IMG/VR virus record: IMGVR_UViG_3300045049_000070
Location: 1-64,000 of that record
DNA length: 64,000 bases
From: a virus
Reading direction: 5' to 3' (one strand)
A model generated the notes under the pieces. That model had not been told where the DNA came from. It made no database searches and saw nothing but the letters and a program-made list of their open reading frames with translations. Shown here in pieces: positions 32,730 through 41,817 of this stretch; positions within the stretch are counted from its first letter, which is position 1, and every line of letters starts with the position of its first letter. The translations under genes were made by a program, and so were the position numbers.

Positions 32730-33116
32730 ATGACTATAACAAATCGCATAACGGCATCTCCAGCAACGCTGGAAGAACGTACCAACATTCCAAACGATCC
32801 GATTAGTGTTGCTCGTGCTCATTGGTTTATCGCTCATTTCCAGAACGGTCTTGAACGACAACTTCATTTGGCTTTCGATCCGTCCTTGACCGGACACGAC
32901 AGAATCGTGTTCAAGAGGAAAGGAAATCAGCTGAACGCTGAATCGATTGTGGCATGGCTAGAACATGCGGGGCTGAAGTTTCGTCCTGCCCGTATGAGCG
33001 TCGGAATCCCATATGCCATGATAAGCGATCGCCAATCTATCGACGGCCAATACATCTACTTCTCTGTCACATACTATGCAACACAAGGCACAGTGACTGT
33101 CTCGTGCCAATGGTGA
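32730..33116 (+). CDS. Hypothetical tagged protein (128 aa)
   Basis: Begins M-T-I-T-N-R-I-T-A-S. An alpha/beta domain follows with A-R-A-H-W-F-I-A-H-F and a beta-rich C-terminus. Last clear member of the tagged series in this window. Confidence 0.75.
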   Translation: MTITNRITASPATLEERTNIPNDPISVARAHWFIAHFQNGLERQLHLAFDPSLTGHDRIVFKRKGNQLNAESIVAWLEHAGLKFRPARMSVGIPYAMISDRQSIDGQYIYFSVTYYATQGTVTVSCQW

Positions 33117-33123
33117 GCGATGT

Positions 33124-33240
33124 ATGGAAAACAAGCCTGAACACGAGTATGATATTGAGCTGTTAATCATACTGTTCATAGAATGGCTAGCTCTGATGTG
33201 GGAGATTGTTGGTCCTGCATTCACGTTCACATTCCAATAA
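33124..33240 (+). CDS. Small membrane protein (38 aa)
   Basis: Acidic N-terminus then a hydrophobic segment with Trp (L-L-I-I-L-F-I-E-W-L-A-L-M-W) and a second short one. Spacing to neighbours and GAG before ATG support a real gene. Possibly a holin-like or superinfection peptide; not provable from sequence. Confidence 0.5.
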   Translation: MENKPEHEYDIELLIILFIEWLALMWEIVGPAFTFTFQ

Positions 33241-33260
33241 AGAAAGATAAAGGTTAAACA

Positions 33261-34109
33261 ATGAAGATGCGTAACGTCGGTCCTAAGAAGATCACGCAAT
33301 CGCTGCTAGAAGGTCCTGCTCGTAGGAAGAAACGTACTAAAGATGGCGTAACAGAATATGAAAATGGAGATCGAACGTATAAGGTTCTGGCACGTAAAGA
33401 TCCTGATGACTTGTCTCCAGAAGAGGAACGGACGTTAAAGAAGTTACGTCGTGAGCGTAAAGAACGCAGAAAGAAGCGTGAGCACGAGGCAATGCTCAAA
33501 GGGCAAGCTGAAGACAACAGGTTTGATAAGCGCCTCAAGGGGAAAGAAAAGAAGATCAGCAAGAGCAGAGAGCTAGTGGTCCAATCTGGTGTACTAGATC
33601 TGACTGAAAAAGACAAGCGACGCATTGCCAAACAAACTGAATCGTTCTTTGGAGGCAAAAGCTCCAAGATCATGGAGATGCTCGAGATGGGTGACTCTGA
33701 TGGTGGTATCACCATTCTGAAGAAAACCTTATTGATGACCATCATTCGTGTGTTGCCTATGTCTGAACAGATTCTTTCAGCTTCAGGTACAGAAAAAGGC
33801 ACGTACCAATTTGTCACTTTAGTGAGCCAAATGCGTGAGCTGATGGCCGACATACAGGCTGACAAGGACAAGCAGTACATTGCTCAATCGATCACCGAAC
33901 AGATCCTACGGCCTGCATTTATGAACTTGGCGCAGGAAATGATCAATCAGCATCACGACTTCCGTAAACGTAGCGATATGTTCGTTGTGCCGGAAAAGTC
34001 TAGTAGGTTTAGTCAAGAGCTAATGGAACTAGGTAAGTCTCTAGCCAGTTCTATGCAAGTCGAATATAGAGACGTAAGTGCCAAGATCAACGAAGCACTT
34101 AAAAACTAA
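33261..34109 (+). CDS. Highly charged hypothetical protein (282 aa)
   Basis: Residues about 20-105 are extremely Lys/Arg/Glu-rich (R-K-E-R-R-K-K-R-E), a single-helix or disordered region; residues about 110-282 are a helical domain with I-L-R-P-A-F-M-N-L and a repeated Ser/Met-rich end. A nucleic-acid contact is plausible for the basic arm. No family recognised. Confidence 0.7.
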   Translation: MKMRNVGPKKITQSLLEGPARRKKRTKDGVTEYENGDRTYKVLARKDPDDLSPEEERTLKKLRRERKERRKKREHEAMLKGQAEDNRFDKRLKGKEKKISKSRELVVQSGVLDLTEKDKRRIAKQTESFFGGKSSKIMEMLEMGDSDGGITILKKTLLMTIIRVLPMSEQILSASGTEKGTYQFVTLVSQMRELMADIQADKDKQYIAQSITEQILRPAFMNLAQEMINQHHDFRKRSDMFVVPEKSSRFSQELMELGKSLASSMQVEYRDVSAKINEALKN

Positions 34110-34117
34110 GGACTATC

Positions 34118-34366
34118 ATGTCACGTTTAGCAGTTGGATCAGCGATTCGCCAAGGACTGGAATACATTGGAGATTTCTTTGGCATCCTTATAATGGGATG
34201 GCCAGTCGTACTGATCATTACGGTGCTATTTGCACTTTTCGGATTTATTGGCTGGATCTTCTGGGGGACTGTTCTAAGTGCTTGGCTTCTGTGGAGCGCA
34301 GGCATTGGATTCGTGATCTCCATGTTTCTCTGTGCTCTTATTTTCGCTCAAGGTAATATTCAATAA
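34118..34366 (+). CDS. Integral membrane protein (82 aa)
   Basis: Two or three hydrophobic segments (residues about 22-45, 47-62, 64-78), Gly/Trp/Phe-rich. Located between two soluble genes with short gaps. Unknown role. Confidence 0.7.
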   Translation: MSRLAVGSAIRQGLEYIGDFFGILIMGWPVVLIITVLFALFGFIGWIFWGTVLSAWLLWSAGIGFVISMFLCALIFAQGNIQ

Positions 34367-34374
34367 GGAACAAC

Positions 34375-34845
34375 ATGTCTGCACTCGTAACCGATCCTAC
34401 CGACCCACGTCTTGGCCATGGCGAAGACAAAGAACGTGTCCCGCAGAACGCCGCTTATCTCGTTCTGAGTGATGAAGAAAGGGCCAAGGGCTTCGTGCGT
34501 CCTGTGCGCCAAACTTACAAGCACGTTGGTCTGAAACCACCGGGAACCCTTCGTGACTTGACAGACGAAGAGAAGGAACGCCACAAGCAGTGGGGTTATG
34601 TCAAGTTTGAGCCCAACCCAAATTATCCTGAGAAGAGCTCGGTGATCGGTACATACTGGACTCAGGAACGCTTAGACAAGGCAGGTAAGGGCTGTCAGAC
34701 GACTACGACCATGAGTCGGTCAATCGCAGAAACTTATGCACGCGATCCTCACTTCTATGGGTCTACATATTGCTGCACGTGTCAACGTCACATAGCTGTC
34801 GCAGAATTTGTATGGGATGGAACTGACGAACGGGTAGGTAGCTAA
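34375..34845 (+). CDS. Conserved phage protein, 'DPRLGHG...ETYARDP' type (156 aa)
   Basis: Starts with T-D-P-R-L-G-H-G-E-D near residue 10, then R-P-V-R-Q-T-Y-K-H-V, and later A-E-T-Y-A-R-D-P-H-F-Y-G-S-T-Y-C-C-T-C, ending with F-V-W-D-G. This is a widespread small protein of phages and prophages of unknown function; the Cys pairs suggest zinc. AAGGAACAAC precedes the ATG. Confidence 0.85.
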   Translation: MSALVTDPTDPRLGHGEDKERVPQNAAYLVLSDEERAKGFVRPVRQTYKHVGLKPPGTLRDLTDEEKERHKQWGYVKFEPNPNYPEKSSVIGTYWTQERLDKAGKGCQTTTTMSRSIAETYARDPHFYGSTYCCTCQRHIAVAEFVWDGTDERVGS

Positions 34846-34846
34846 A

Positions 34847-35179
34847 ATGATTGGGAATGCCTCTGATCTTTTCATGTTCTTGAACGCCGTTCTTTCGCCA
34901 TATGTTCTAGAGCTAATAATTTCGTTCTATATCCTTCTAATGGTAGACTGGAAACAGACGCTGGACATATCAGAACACTCAGACAAATGGTGGGAGCGCA
35001 ATCCGATTTTGGGTCGTCATCCAAGTAAGCTAAGAGTTAACACATGGTTCACCTTCTGCTTTGTAGTCGATACCCTCATTTTGTGGCACTGGCCAGAACA
35101 ACGAACCAAGATTGCTGTTCCTCTGTTATTTGAACTCTGGTGTGTGATAAACAACCTAAGACTCGGTATCAAACCATGA
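34847..35179 (+). CDS. Membrane protein (110 aa)
   Basis: Three candidate membrane segments: residues about 10-33, 62-80 and 88-102, with a charged N-R-N-P-I-L-G-R-H loop. Overlaps the next start by four bases. Confidence 0.7.
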   Translation: MIGNASDLFMFLNAVLSPYVLELIISFYILLMVDWKQTLDISEHSDKWWERNPILGRHPSKLRVNTWFTFCFVVDTLILWHWPEQRTKIAVPLLFELWCVINNLRLGIKP

Positions 35180-35877
35180 CTATGTATCAAAAACCATGGC
35201 CTCGTCAAATTAAGTGCTGCTTCTTAGAAGCAACGACTATAGAAGAACAACGTTTGCGCCGATATACCAACAACTATGGAGAGTGTCCCGATATCAATAA
35301 CAATGGTCTTCATCAAAACTGGGTTAAGATCGGTGAAATAGAAAACGATGGTCGTGACGAAGAGAAACGTCGTGAAGATCACAGCTTAGGCAACGGCGTA
35401 AATCACGATGTTGAACCGGGTCAAATTTACCCGGTTTCGTACGACGATCCACGATGGCCATCTCATTGCACTTGCGGATTCAAGTTTCCTGACGAGGTAG
35501 TACGTCAGTACTTCCCAGAGAGGATGTATCGCGTGCAAGGAACTGATACACTAGTTACGCTTCGTAACGCACCTGCCGGAGCAATGTGGTATGCTACTTG
35601 GCTCGAAAAGTACGATGCATATAAAGGACCGGATGGCAGATGTTTGATTGTCAAACTTCCAAATGGAAATGATTGGACGATCGATAGTCGAGCCTCCAAC
35701 TGCACATTGCCTAACGATACTGTTCACAAATGCTGGATACGTCATGGGACACCTCCGAACATAACCGTGGACAAAAACGGCTTCACGTGTGCTGCGGGTG
35801 CTGGATCGATTCTTAGTGGTCAGGGTGATCGTCATTATCATGGATTTCTCATAAATGGTGAGCTTCGAGAATGCTAG
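35176..35877 (+). CDS. Conserved phage protein, 'IDSRASNCT' type (233 aa)
   Basis: ATG at 35176 is chosen from the ATGA overlap. The C-terminal half holds W-T-I-D-S-R-A-S-N-C-T, H-K-C-W-I-R-H-G and T-C-A-A-G-A-G-S-I, a pattern I associate with a conserved phage protein of unknown function; the N-terminal half has C-T-C-G-F. Several Cys and His could bind metal. No enzyme activity can be assigned. Confidence 0.8.
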   Translation: MTMYQKPWPRQIKCCFLEATTIEEQRLRRYTNNYGECPDINNNGLHQNWVKIGEIENDGRDEEKRREDHSLGNGVNHDVEPGQIYPVSYDDPRWPSHCTCGFKFPDEVVRQYFPERMYRVQGTDTLVTLRNAPAGAMWYATWLEKYDAYKGPDGRCLIVKLPNGNDWTIDSRASNCTLPNDTVHKCWIRHGTPPNITVDKNGFTCAAGAGSILSGQGDRHYHGFLINGELREC

Positions 35878-35921
35878 AACTTGAAGATTCTTGAGGAATG
35901 GTTTCTTAGAGGAGTGTTGAA

Positions 35922-36686
35922 ATGCCGGTAGTGCCAACTGCCCCACCATCAAAACTTGAAGGTCAGGATCAGACACTAACAGATCTAACGATCATTGGTG
36001 TTCCACCTGAATTTCAGTCGCAGTGGCCTACTGTTCCTGCGTATCCTTCGAAGTTCAGCGATGAAGGCTTCCATGTATGGCAAGGCCTCCTGAACGATCA
36101 GTCGTTTACGCGTCTGATGACCACAACTGGGAGCAAGGATGCAGCATGGCACATGACTATTCATGAATGGCTGCATCGCTGTGAACTGGCAGTCATAAAA
36201 CCGTTTCCTGACAACACACCTACTGCCGGAACTGCTTTCGTTCACGAACAAGCGCGCCGTGGTCGTATATTTCTCGTAGACTACTGTAATGAAATCGGCT
36301 TGTTTGAGAAAGTCAAAGTCTGGTATCCTCATCGTGAGTATATACGGACCGACAATCGAATCATCATCTACAGTTGGGCACGGATGTTCCCAATTAGTGA
36401 TGTGACATTCCCAAATTGGCTTACAAGCTTGTCCATGCCTCGATTCATTAAGCACACTCGTGGTCGTATGGTCGCAACGATAAGACCGGGTGTACGGTTA
36501 TGGATTGACTGTTTGAATTTGAAGCGCATATCAGTTGGACAAGAAATAGACGTGACAGGCACGATCGATATTCCAGGCAATCCAGCTCCTACCCGACAAG
36601 AAGTGGACGAATTCTTGGACGCTCGCGTATGGTTACCAATAGTTCGTTCAATTCGTTTTGATTTTGTCACTAATCGCATCTTCTAA
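35922..36686 (+). CDS. Hypothetical protein (254 aa)
   Basis: GAGTGTTGAAATG with GGAG upstream. N-terminal 30 residues Pro-rich and flexible, then a mixed domain with many Trp and Arg (W-L-H-R-C, V-W-Y-P-H-R-E-Y). Probably virion-related from its position; no motif recognised. Confidence 0.6.
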   Translation: MPVVPTAPPSKLEGQDQTLTDLTIIGVPPEFQSQWPTVPAYPSKFSDEGFHVWQGLLNDQSFTRLMTTTGSKDAAWHMTIHEWLHRCELAVIKPFPDNTPTAGTAFVHEQARRGRIFLVDYCNEIGLFEKVKVWYPHREYIRTDNRIIIYSWARMFPISDVTFPNWLTSLSMPRFIKHTRGRMVATIRPGVRLWIDCLNLKRISVGQEIDVTGTIDIPGNPAPTRQEVDEFLDARVWLPIVRSIRFDFVTNRIF

Positions 36687-36691
36687 TCAGT

Positions 36692-36701
36692 AATTTGATT
36701 G
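36692..36701 (+). promoter_or_regulatory. TAATTTGATT motif, candidate promoter (site 5)
   Basis: Located 50 bases before the 36742 start and ahead of the giant helicase gene. The bases after the motif (GGAAAATCCATAG) deviate from the TAC-containing context of other sites. A CTGTAAATAA lies just downstream. Confidence 0.4.
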
Positions 36702-36741
36702 GAAAATCCATAGACTGTAAATAAGGCCGTATAGGACCATC

Positions 36742-36984
36742 ATGATCGACAACCAGATCCTATCCATGACTGAAGAAGAGATAGATTCAGCAGTCGTTTC
36801 CATTGTCTCTCAGTTTGAGGATAATGAAAGGGATTTTCAACTCGCCAGCCAGATGTACAATAGTCTGTACTTCCGTGACGTTTCGCCAGCGTTGCGTAAA
36901 CGTGCGTGTTTGGGTCTAAGGGACCACTTCACAAATAGAACCAACAATTACTGGAACACGCAGGCTGAGAACCAATTCTTGTAA
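36742..36984 (+). CDS. Hypothetical acidic helical protein (80 aa)
   Basis: Begins after TAGGACC. Helical and acidic N-terminal half (T-E-E-E-I-D-S-A-V), with a basic segment L-R-K-R-A near residue 53. First gene of the unit that contains the 37000 helicase. Function unknown. Confidence 0.75.
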   Translation: MIDNQILSMTEEEIDSAVVSIVSQFEDNERDFQLASQMYNSLYFRDVSPALRKRACLGLRDHFTNRTNNYWNTQAENQFL

Positions 36985-36999
36985 TACTAGAAGATCGAC

Positions 37000-39900
37000 A
37001 TGCGACCATTAACAAACCTTCGTCCGAGAACCGAATTTCGTCTAGACGTCAAACAGTTGCGTTCAGGCTTTATCGGTATCTTTGACGCGAAGCTTGGATC
37101 TAAAAACGCGCTAGCAGACATCTACTACATGCTTGTAGCAGATGCGTTCTTGCCAGCCGTTCGTGATTTGCATCCAAATACGGATGAAGTCAAGAAAGTG
37201 ATGGCACCGAAAGACGGAATGTCCTCACTTCGTGACCGTGACCGCCATCGTGTGGTGAGATCGACTCTGCGTAAGAACAACGCGGCAAAACGTTTGGAGT
37301 TCCGAACACCACTCGCACAGCTGAATGCTGGTGCGATTGCCACTCGTCTTGGGATAAGCTATATTTTCGGCGTTAAACCAAACGAGGCAGGATATGTGGA
37401 AGGATTCGACAACACAGAAATGGTGGGCGGTCACATTATTTCTGGTAAGGATGTCGATTCACTGTTCAAAAACATACCTTCCAAGGCACGAGCGCTGTTC
37501 AAAGATTGCCTGCTTTCGCTAGAAGCTACTAAGGAAGGCAACGACGTCTGGCTTTGGGGTACGTTCATCATCACCCAACCAGAAGCAGAGTATCTTTGCA
37601 ACTGCAAGTGGGTTGAGCTGCGTCTAAGTGATATCTATCCCACATTGATCGACTGGACAGCCTCTGTATTCGGACGATACAGTCGTCTTCCAAAGACGAT
37701 CACTAAAGTGTCGATGATTGCCAACGAAGTTAAGGACGTGTTGGCTACTTCCGAGCCTGGAAAAGTCAAACCACGTACTGGCGTAAGCGGCATTGTTGCT
37801 GACATTAATGGCGACTACTATGTCATTCCAGAAGTAGATCAGAGCGCAGAATACGAACAGCTCCTGATGGAGTTTGGTCTACAAGAAGACGGTTCTTACT
37901 CCTGGAATCAAATCAAAAAGTTGGGTAAGGAGCAGCCAGCTGAAGGCCTCCCGCCAGAAGAAGATGAAGAAGGCGAAGGCGACGAGGGCGAGAACTATCG
38001 CGTAGGCGAAGAAAATATCAACGACCTGAATCCAGGACAACGGAAAAAACTTCCAGCCAATATGCCAATTTTTAGCGATTGGCTGAATGACAAGTTTGTC
38101 TACTCTAATACGGCTGGTAACCTTGCAGTATATGACCTAAGCGATACTGTTCCAGCAACTGCCTATCATTTCACACAATTCTTTGACACTAAGATCAAGG
38201 GTGGGGAAGGCCGCGAAGGTGGAATGGCTGCGTTCCTTAATCAGATGGTCAACGTGGCAGGTGGGTTTGACTCATCTATCTGGAACGAGTCGGTAGTTGC
38301 ATCAGACGCTAAAGTGCGTTCGTCACGTGATTTGATGAACGCAGTTGATCGTGTCGTGCCACACTCAGATATGAGAGCACGCTCGTTCGCTGATGCAATG
38401 TCACGAGCATTCCTGATTCAAAAAGTGTATGCTGGCGAGGGCGGAGCCGACGCTGTATATCAAGGCCGTGATAACATTCGCTACGAATATGTCAAGATAG
38501 AAGATCTTGTTCCAAATTCACAGTTCGATGCGTTCAAATTTGTTGGTCGCATTGTTACCAAAGCAGCTGAAGCCATTGAGAACAACATGGAGGTTCTCTA
38601 CAACAGAATGAGTGTGATGAGTGCACTCAAACTGTTGGCCGTTGCTCGCATGATGAAGGAAAGTGCTCCGGCTGCAAAACAGATACGTGAACTTGATACG
38701 AAGGAGCGTAACGCCTACATCAATCAAGGTGTTGACCCTACATACAAACCAGCACCTATTGCCAACATCAAAGAACTGAAGATCAACAAGAAGACTGGAG
38801 AAGTTGAATCTGGTCTGGTGTTCCAGCCACACCAAGCAAAGATCGACAACTTGATGCGTGAACACCCTAAGTGTGCTGCATATCCAGTCGACGCTGGTGG
38901 TGGGAAGACCATCCTTTTGATGACGAACATCCTGCGTGAAATGCAGGCAGGCGTTTGTAAGAGACCTATCATTGCATGCCCTTCTACGTTGGTCAACCAA
39001 TATGTAGAAGAAGCAGTGTTCGTAACAGAAGGCCGGGTTAACATCATTCCGGTGACGAATCAGACTGTACGCATGCACGGTCTTGAGACGATCGCTAAGA
39101 TGATTGAGCAGGCTCCCCCAAATACGATCGTTGTTACGGATTTCGATTTCGTCAAGGGCAAATCGAAGATCCTTAGCTACGGCAATCGTAGCATCATTAT
39201 GTGGAACAACGCGGAATGGCTGCGCCAGTTCGAGTTTGACCTGATGTGCGTTGATGAGTGCCATAAGCTAAAGAACATCAGTTCTGCCCGTCGTCAGGCA
39301 GTAGCTAGACTGATGCAAGACATACCGTATAAGCGTATTGCTAGCGGTACGTTGGTGGATGACACGTTGACCGATCTGGTTTCACAGATCGCCCTGATGG
39401 ATCCTACGATCTTTGGATCGCAGGAGAAATTCAAAGCAGACTATGGTGATGATGTCCGCGGCAATAAGGTTCTGAGCTGGAAGAAGGGTTCGCAAGAAGC
39501 CATTCAGCAAAAGATCCGTGACAACATGATTTGGGCGCAAGCACGCCGCAAAGAGTGGGCATCACTGTTGCCTCCAGCAAAAGAAGAGTTCTGGGCTGTT
39601 GATCTGTCAGAAAACCAGCGTCTTCTGTACGATTCAATCCTACAAGAAACGACTGACTTGATCGAAGAGGCAATGTCTAAAGACCCAGAGCTCAAGGAAG
39701 CTCTCGAGTCTGGTGACGAAACGCTGGCCGACGACCTTGAAGCAATGTTGCGTCCGTATTTGTCACGTTTGGAACGTTTCCTTTCAGCTCCAGAAGTTGA
39801 CGAGTTGGCACCTGTCTTTCTTAAGACAGAAGATGATAAGATCAGTCCAAAAGTACGTAAGATTCACGAGATCTGCCAAGAGCACCTTCGTAAGAAGCTT

Positions 39901-41769
39901 CCTGGTAAGATCGTAATCTTTACAAACTATAAGGCTAGCGCTGAAGCGGTGTTCAAATTCGCTCCTCCTGATCTCAGGAAGACGATGATTCATTATACGG
40001 CTGGCCGTAAGATGGAGTGTCGTGCAGAATTTGCCCGCAATCCAAACAAGATGATCATGGTAGGACAATCATCTTCGATGGACACAGGCATCAACTTCCA
40101 GGTAGCATCCCGTTTGATACGCATGGAAACCATATGGACACCGGGTCTGTTGGAACAAGGTAATGCACGCATCAATAGGCCTCAGTTGAAGAAGGCAGAA
40201 ATGCGCAACATGGTCTATTTCGATTGGATCATGGTGAACAGATCGATCGACATTACAAAAGTTGCTCGACTAACCGCCAAGATCATTTCGAAAGCCAAGT
40301 TTGATAATGCAGGACCCGGTGGTTTCCCGGACTATGCAGAACTGCCGGACATGCCAATCATCCCGATGAACATCGAGACGATTGCTGCTAAGAACGACTT
40401 CTTAACTGATCTTAAGGATTACCTGGATGCATATTCTGAGCTGAACGCGCCTGAGACTGGTGTTCGTGCACGTGACTATGCAGAATACAGAAGAGAGAAC
40501 GAAGGCAAGTTGCATCCTGTACCTGTTCCGCACGGAAAGTTGCTGCCCGGATCTAAGCTGATGTCGAGAGTTCCATACGTTCCAGGAATGGCATTGTACG
40601 GTACAGACCAACTTGGCTTGGTGCGTTATGATGAGTTCTGTAACATCGACCTTGATGAGTTTGAAACATCTGACGATGAATCTGAGGAAGGAGAAGACGC
40701 TCTCGGTAAAGACGAAGCGATTTCTGACCAAGATCCTAAAGCTGTCGAGAAGCGACGTCATTTAGCTGCTCTGGAACGCAGATGGGAAGCTGAGCGTGCT
40801 CTGGTCATGAATATGCCATGCCACACTGAGTATGGTGACGGCGTAATCATAGGACTTAAGAAGAAAGTTTGGATACGCTTCCCCTGGAGCGGTAAGATGT
40901 GGCGCATTCCGAAGTTGCAGGTGTTTGTGATTACACGAACTACCACCAATAACAAGGACATGCGTAAGGAACTGCTGAAAGCTGTTGGCGATATACCGAT
41001 TGACGCCCCTATCGAAGTGCCAGTTGAAGTAGGTAGACAAACCAACAAGATTCGCAAACAGATCGCGGAAAAGAAGGCTGTAAAAGAAGGTAAACGGCCG
41101 GTTAAAGAAGAGACTCCAGACGAAGAAACTGGAGCTAGCTTCCAGTTCGCTATCATCAACGATATGTTGGCTATCGAGTTTGATGCAGAAGCATCAAGTC
41201 CGGAAGCAGCGGCTGCCATGCAAAACTATGGGTTCAAGCTCAGTCCAGATTTCTGGATCGCGAGAATCAAAGGCCCAATAGTGATGGTCAACTTGTTCAA
41301 CAACTTGGCTGCCAAGGGTTTCACAGTCGACAAGAAGACGGGTGAACACCTGAAGCGCATCTATTTGGTGATCAAGAAGCAGAAGTCATTGATCAAGCAA
41401 GCCGGCTTTGCGACCAGTCTGGACATCACTCACTTTCTGCGTGAGACCGTCAAACCCTCAGCAGATCCTAAGCAAATGAAGGTCTACCCGATGGTTCGCG
41501 ATGGTTTGCTATACATGGTAATGCCTATCAAGGGTCAGTCTGCGAACGCCAAGGCCGTGAAAGTGCCTAGCCCTATGATTCAATGGAAGAAGGGTGGTGG
41601 TCAGTCAGAAATGCTGCGATTCTGCAAGAACAAAGCAGAAGCGTTGCAAGTGCTCCAACGTATCAAGGCTGACGGGATCAAAATCCTGAATGCTAAGGAG
41701 TTGGAGAAGCAATGGAAGACCATAAAAGTTGGAGGTAAGATTAAGCTTCCAAAAACTGAGAAAGAGTAA
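37000..41769 (+). CDS. Giant SF2/SNF2-type helicase (1589 aa)
   Basis: A helicase core starts near residue 605 (F-Q-P-H-Q-A-K). Motif I is D-A-G-G-G-K-T with K636 (usual form D-x-G-x-G-K-T), motif II D-E-C-H at 752-755, motif III A-S-G-T, and the second lobe has S-S-M-D-T-G-I-N-F-Q then Q-G-N-A-R-I-N-R-P, the SNF2-like motifs V and VI. The about 600-residue N-terminal region contains a long acidic insertion (E-E-D-E-E-G-E-G-D-E-G-E) and no motif known to me; the last 500 residues after the helicase include another acidic linker. Probably remodels DNA-protein complexes or replication forks. A strong terminator follows. Confidence 0.85.
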   Translation: MRPLTNLRPRTEFRLDVKQLRSGFIGIFDAKLGSKNALADIYYMLVADAFLPAVRDLHPNTDEVKKVMAPKDGMSSLRDRDRHRVVRSTLRKNNAAKRLEFRTPLAQLNAGAIATRLGISYIFGVKPNEAGYVEGFDNTEMVGGHIISGKDVDSLFKNIPSKARALFKDCLLSLEATKEGNDVWLWGTFIITQPEAEYLCNCKWVELRLSDIYPTLIDWTASVFGRYSRLPKTITKVSMIANEVKDVLATSEPGKVKPRTGVSGIVADINGDYYVIPEVDQSAEYEQLLMEFGLQEDGSYSWNQIKKLGKEQPAEGLPPEEDEEGEGDEGENYRVGEENINDLNPGQRKKLPANMPIFSDWLNDKFVYSNTAGNLAVYDLSDTVPATAYHFTQFFDTKIKGGEGREGGMAAFLNQMVNVAGGFDSSIWNESVVASDAKVRSSRDLMNAVDRVVPHSDMRARSFADAMSRAFLIQKVYAGEGGADAVYQGRDNIRYEYVKIEDLVPNSQFDAFKFVGRIVTKAAEAIENNMEVLYNRMSVMSALKLLAVARMMKESAPAAKQIRELDTKERNAYINQGVDPTYKPAPIANIKELKINKKTGEVESGLVFQPHQAKIDNLMREHPKCAAYPVDAGGGKTILLMTNILREMQAGVCKRPIIACPSTLVNQYVEEAVFVTEGRVNIIPVTNQTVRMHGLETIAKMIEQAPPNTIVVTDFDFVKGKSKILSYGNRSIIMWNNAEWLRQFEFDLMCVDECHKLKNISSARRQAVARLMQDIPYKRIASGTLVDDTLTDLVSQIALMDPTIFGSQEKFKADYGDDVRGNKVLSWKKGSQEAIQQKIRDNMIWAQARRKEWASLLPPAKEEFWAVDLSENQRLLYDSILQETTDLIEEAMSKDPELKEALESGDETLADDLEAMLRPYLSRLERFLSAPEVDELAPVFLKTEDDKISPKVRKIHEICQEHLRKKLPGKIVIFTNYKASAEAVFKFAPPDLRKTMIHYTAGRKMECRAEFARNPNKMIMVGQSSSMDTGINFQVASRLIRMETIWTPGLLEQGNARINRPQLKKAEMRNMVYFDWIMVNRSIDITKVARLTAKIISKAKFDNAGPGGFPDYAELPDMPIIPMNIETIAAKNDFLTDLKDYLDAYSELNAPETGVRARDYAEYRRENEGKLHPVPVPHGKLLPGSKLMSRVPYVPGMALYGTDQLGLVRYDEFCNIDLDEFETSDDESEEGEDALGKDEAISDQDPKAVEKRRHLAALERRWEAERALVMNMPCHTEYGDGVIIGLKKKVWIRFPWSGKMWRIPKLQVFVITRTTTNNKDMRKELLKAVGDIPIDAPIEVPVEVGRQTNKIRKQIAEKKAVKEGKRPVKEETPDEETGASFQFAIINDMLAIEFDAEASSPEAAAAMQNYGFKLSPDFWIARIKGPIVMVNLFNNLAAKGFTVDKKTGEHLKRIYLVIKKQKSLIKQAGFATSLDITHFLRETVKPSADPKQMKVYPMVRDGLLYMVMPIKGQSANAKAVKVPSPMIQWKKGGGQSEMLRFCKNKAEALQVLQRIKADGIKILNAKELEKQWKTIKVGGKIKLPKTEKE

Positions 41770-41777
41770 GTAAACAT

Positions 41778-41805
41778 GGGAGGGCTATAGCCCTCCCTCT
41801 TTTTA
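41778..41805 (+). terminator. Intrinsic terminator after the helicase gene
   Basis: Perfect palindrome GGGAGGGCTATAGCCCTCCC followed by CTTTTT-type tail, nine bases after the helicase stop. Confidence 0.92.
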
Positions 41806-41817
41806 GAAGGAAATGTA

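Noticed and set aside
33254-33880. 208-codon Ser/Arg-rich minus-strand frame
   Set aside because: Antisense of the Lys/Glu-rich 33261 gene; composition is a mirror effect.
38518-39264. 248-codon minus-strand frame inside the helicase
   Set aside because: Antisense to conserved helicase motifs; no independent signal.
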